Positions 6,579-6,611 of a stretch of DNA of 6,611 bases are shown piece by piece. The stretch lies in NCBI GenBank assembly GCA_002329325.1, contig DCTX01000032.1:1-6611 (forward strand), given 5' to 3'. The notes beneath the pieces were generated by a model. The model was not told the origin of the DNA and did no database searches. It was given only the letters and a program-made list of their open reading frames with translations. Every line of letters begins with the position of its first letter. The stretch's first letter is position 1. The position numbers and the translations under genes are program-made. Source of the stretch: Anaerolineales bacterium UBA1429. Lineage in GTDB: Bacteria; Chloroflexota; Anaerolineae; UBA1429.

Positions 6579-6605
6579 TATAGAGGAAAGGGGGCGGGGT
6601 GTCAA
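6577..6605 (-). promoter_or_regulatory. Consensus sigma-70-type promoter of the iscR-cysK-iscS-E1 operon
   Basis: Read on the minus strand, TTGACA (6600-6605) and TATAAT (6577-6582) are separated by exactly 17 bp, a perfect match to the housekeeping consensus at both hexamers. Transcription should start near 6570, giving a leader of about 28 nt before the ATG at 6541. A promoter this strong in a high-GC genome usually needs repression, which fits the dyad overlapping its downstream edge. Confidence 0.88.
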
Positions 6606-6611
6606 GGGGGG

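Noticed and set aside
5419..6583. Plus-strand open frames opposite cysK and the regulator
   Set aside because: They show no recognisable motifs and biased antisense composition, and both minus-strand genes have full family signatures.
1..6611. CRISPR arrays, insertion sequences, prophage, toxin-antitoxin or defence genes
   Set aside because: None of their hallmarks appears: no regular direct repeats, no transposase, and no small gene pair. All coding space is used by five housekeeping-type genes of uniform composition.

Overview
The window is a high-GC bacterial segment (clearly above 60% G+C) with five complete protein-coding genes, all on the minus strand and nearly contiguous. Read in the direction of transcription (right to left) they are an IscR-type Rrf2 regulator, a cysteine synthase (CysK), a group I cysteine desulfurase (IscS/NifS), a ThiF/MoeB/HesA-type E1 adenylyltransferase with a C-terminal extension, and a large Lon-family (S16) protease with an AAA_32-type N-terminal part. 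Gene style, GC content and this particular Lon-like protease suggest a Chloroflexota-type organism (Anaerolineae or a relative). That assignment is inference from memory; no marker gene settles it.

Layout from right to left: a promoter with perfect -35 and -10 hexamers (17-bp spacer) lies at the right edge, with an 8-bp inverted repeat over the expected transcription start. The iscR-like gene follows, then cysK after 28 bp with a GTG start, iscS after 143 bp, and the E1 gene after 88 bp from its preferred ATG. A further 135-bp gap holds a second, extended -10 promoter for the Lon-like protease gene. After the protease stop codon, a 14-bp perfect hairpin closes the window's transcription unit on the left. 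No gene-free stretch exceeds 300 bp, and I see no RNA gene, mobile element, CRISPR array or phage material.

The first four genes make sense as one sulfur-handling unit under Fe-S/sulfur-responsive control. CysK makes cysteine from O-acetylserine and sulfide. IscS takes the sulfur from cysteine as a persulfide. The E1-like enzyme would adenylate the C-terminus of a ubiquitin-like sulfur carrier (ThiS/MoaD/TtuB type) so that it can accept that sulfur. The regulator keeps the three cysteines of E. coli IscR at identical positions (92, 98, 104) and so probably senses Fe-S status. No scaffold (IscU/SufU), sulfur carrier or rhodanese is encoded here, so the partners must lie elsewhere. The protease looks like a separately transcribed neighbour.

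The region is mostly ordinary metabolism and I do not see a clearly new system. The points most worth a second look are the palindrome overlapping the regulator's promoter, the regulator's missing fourth cluster ligand, the C-terminal extension on the E1 protein, and the non-canonical Walker motifs of the protease.
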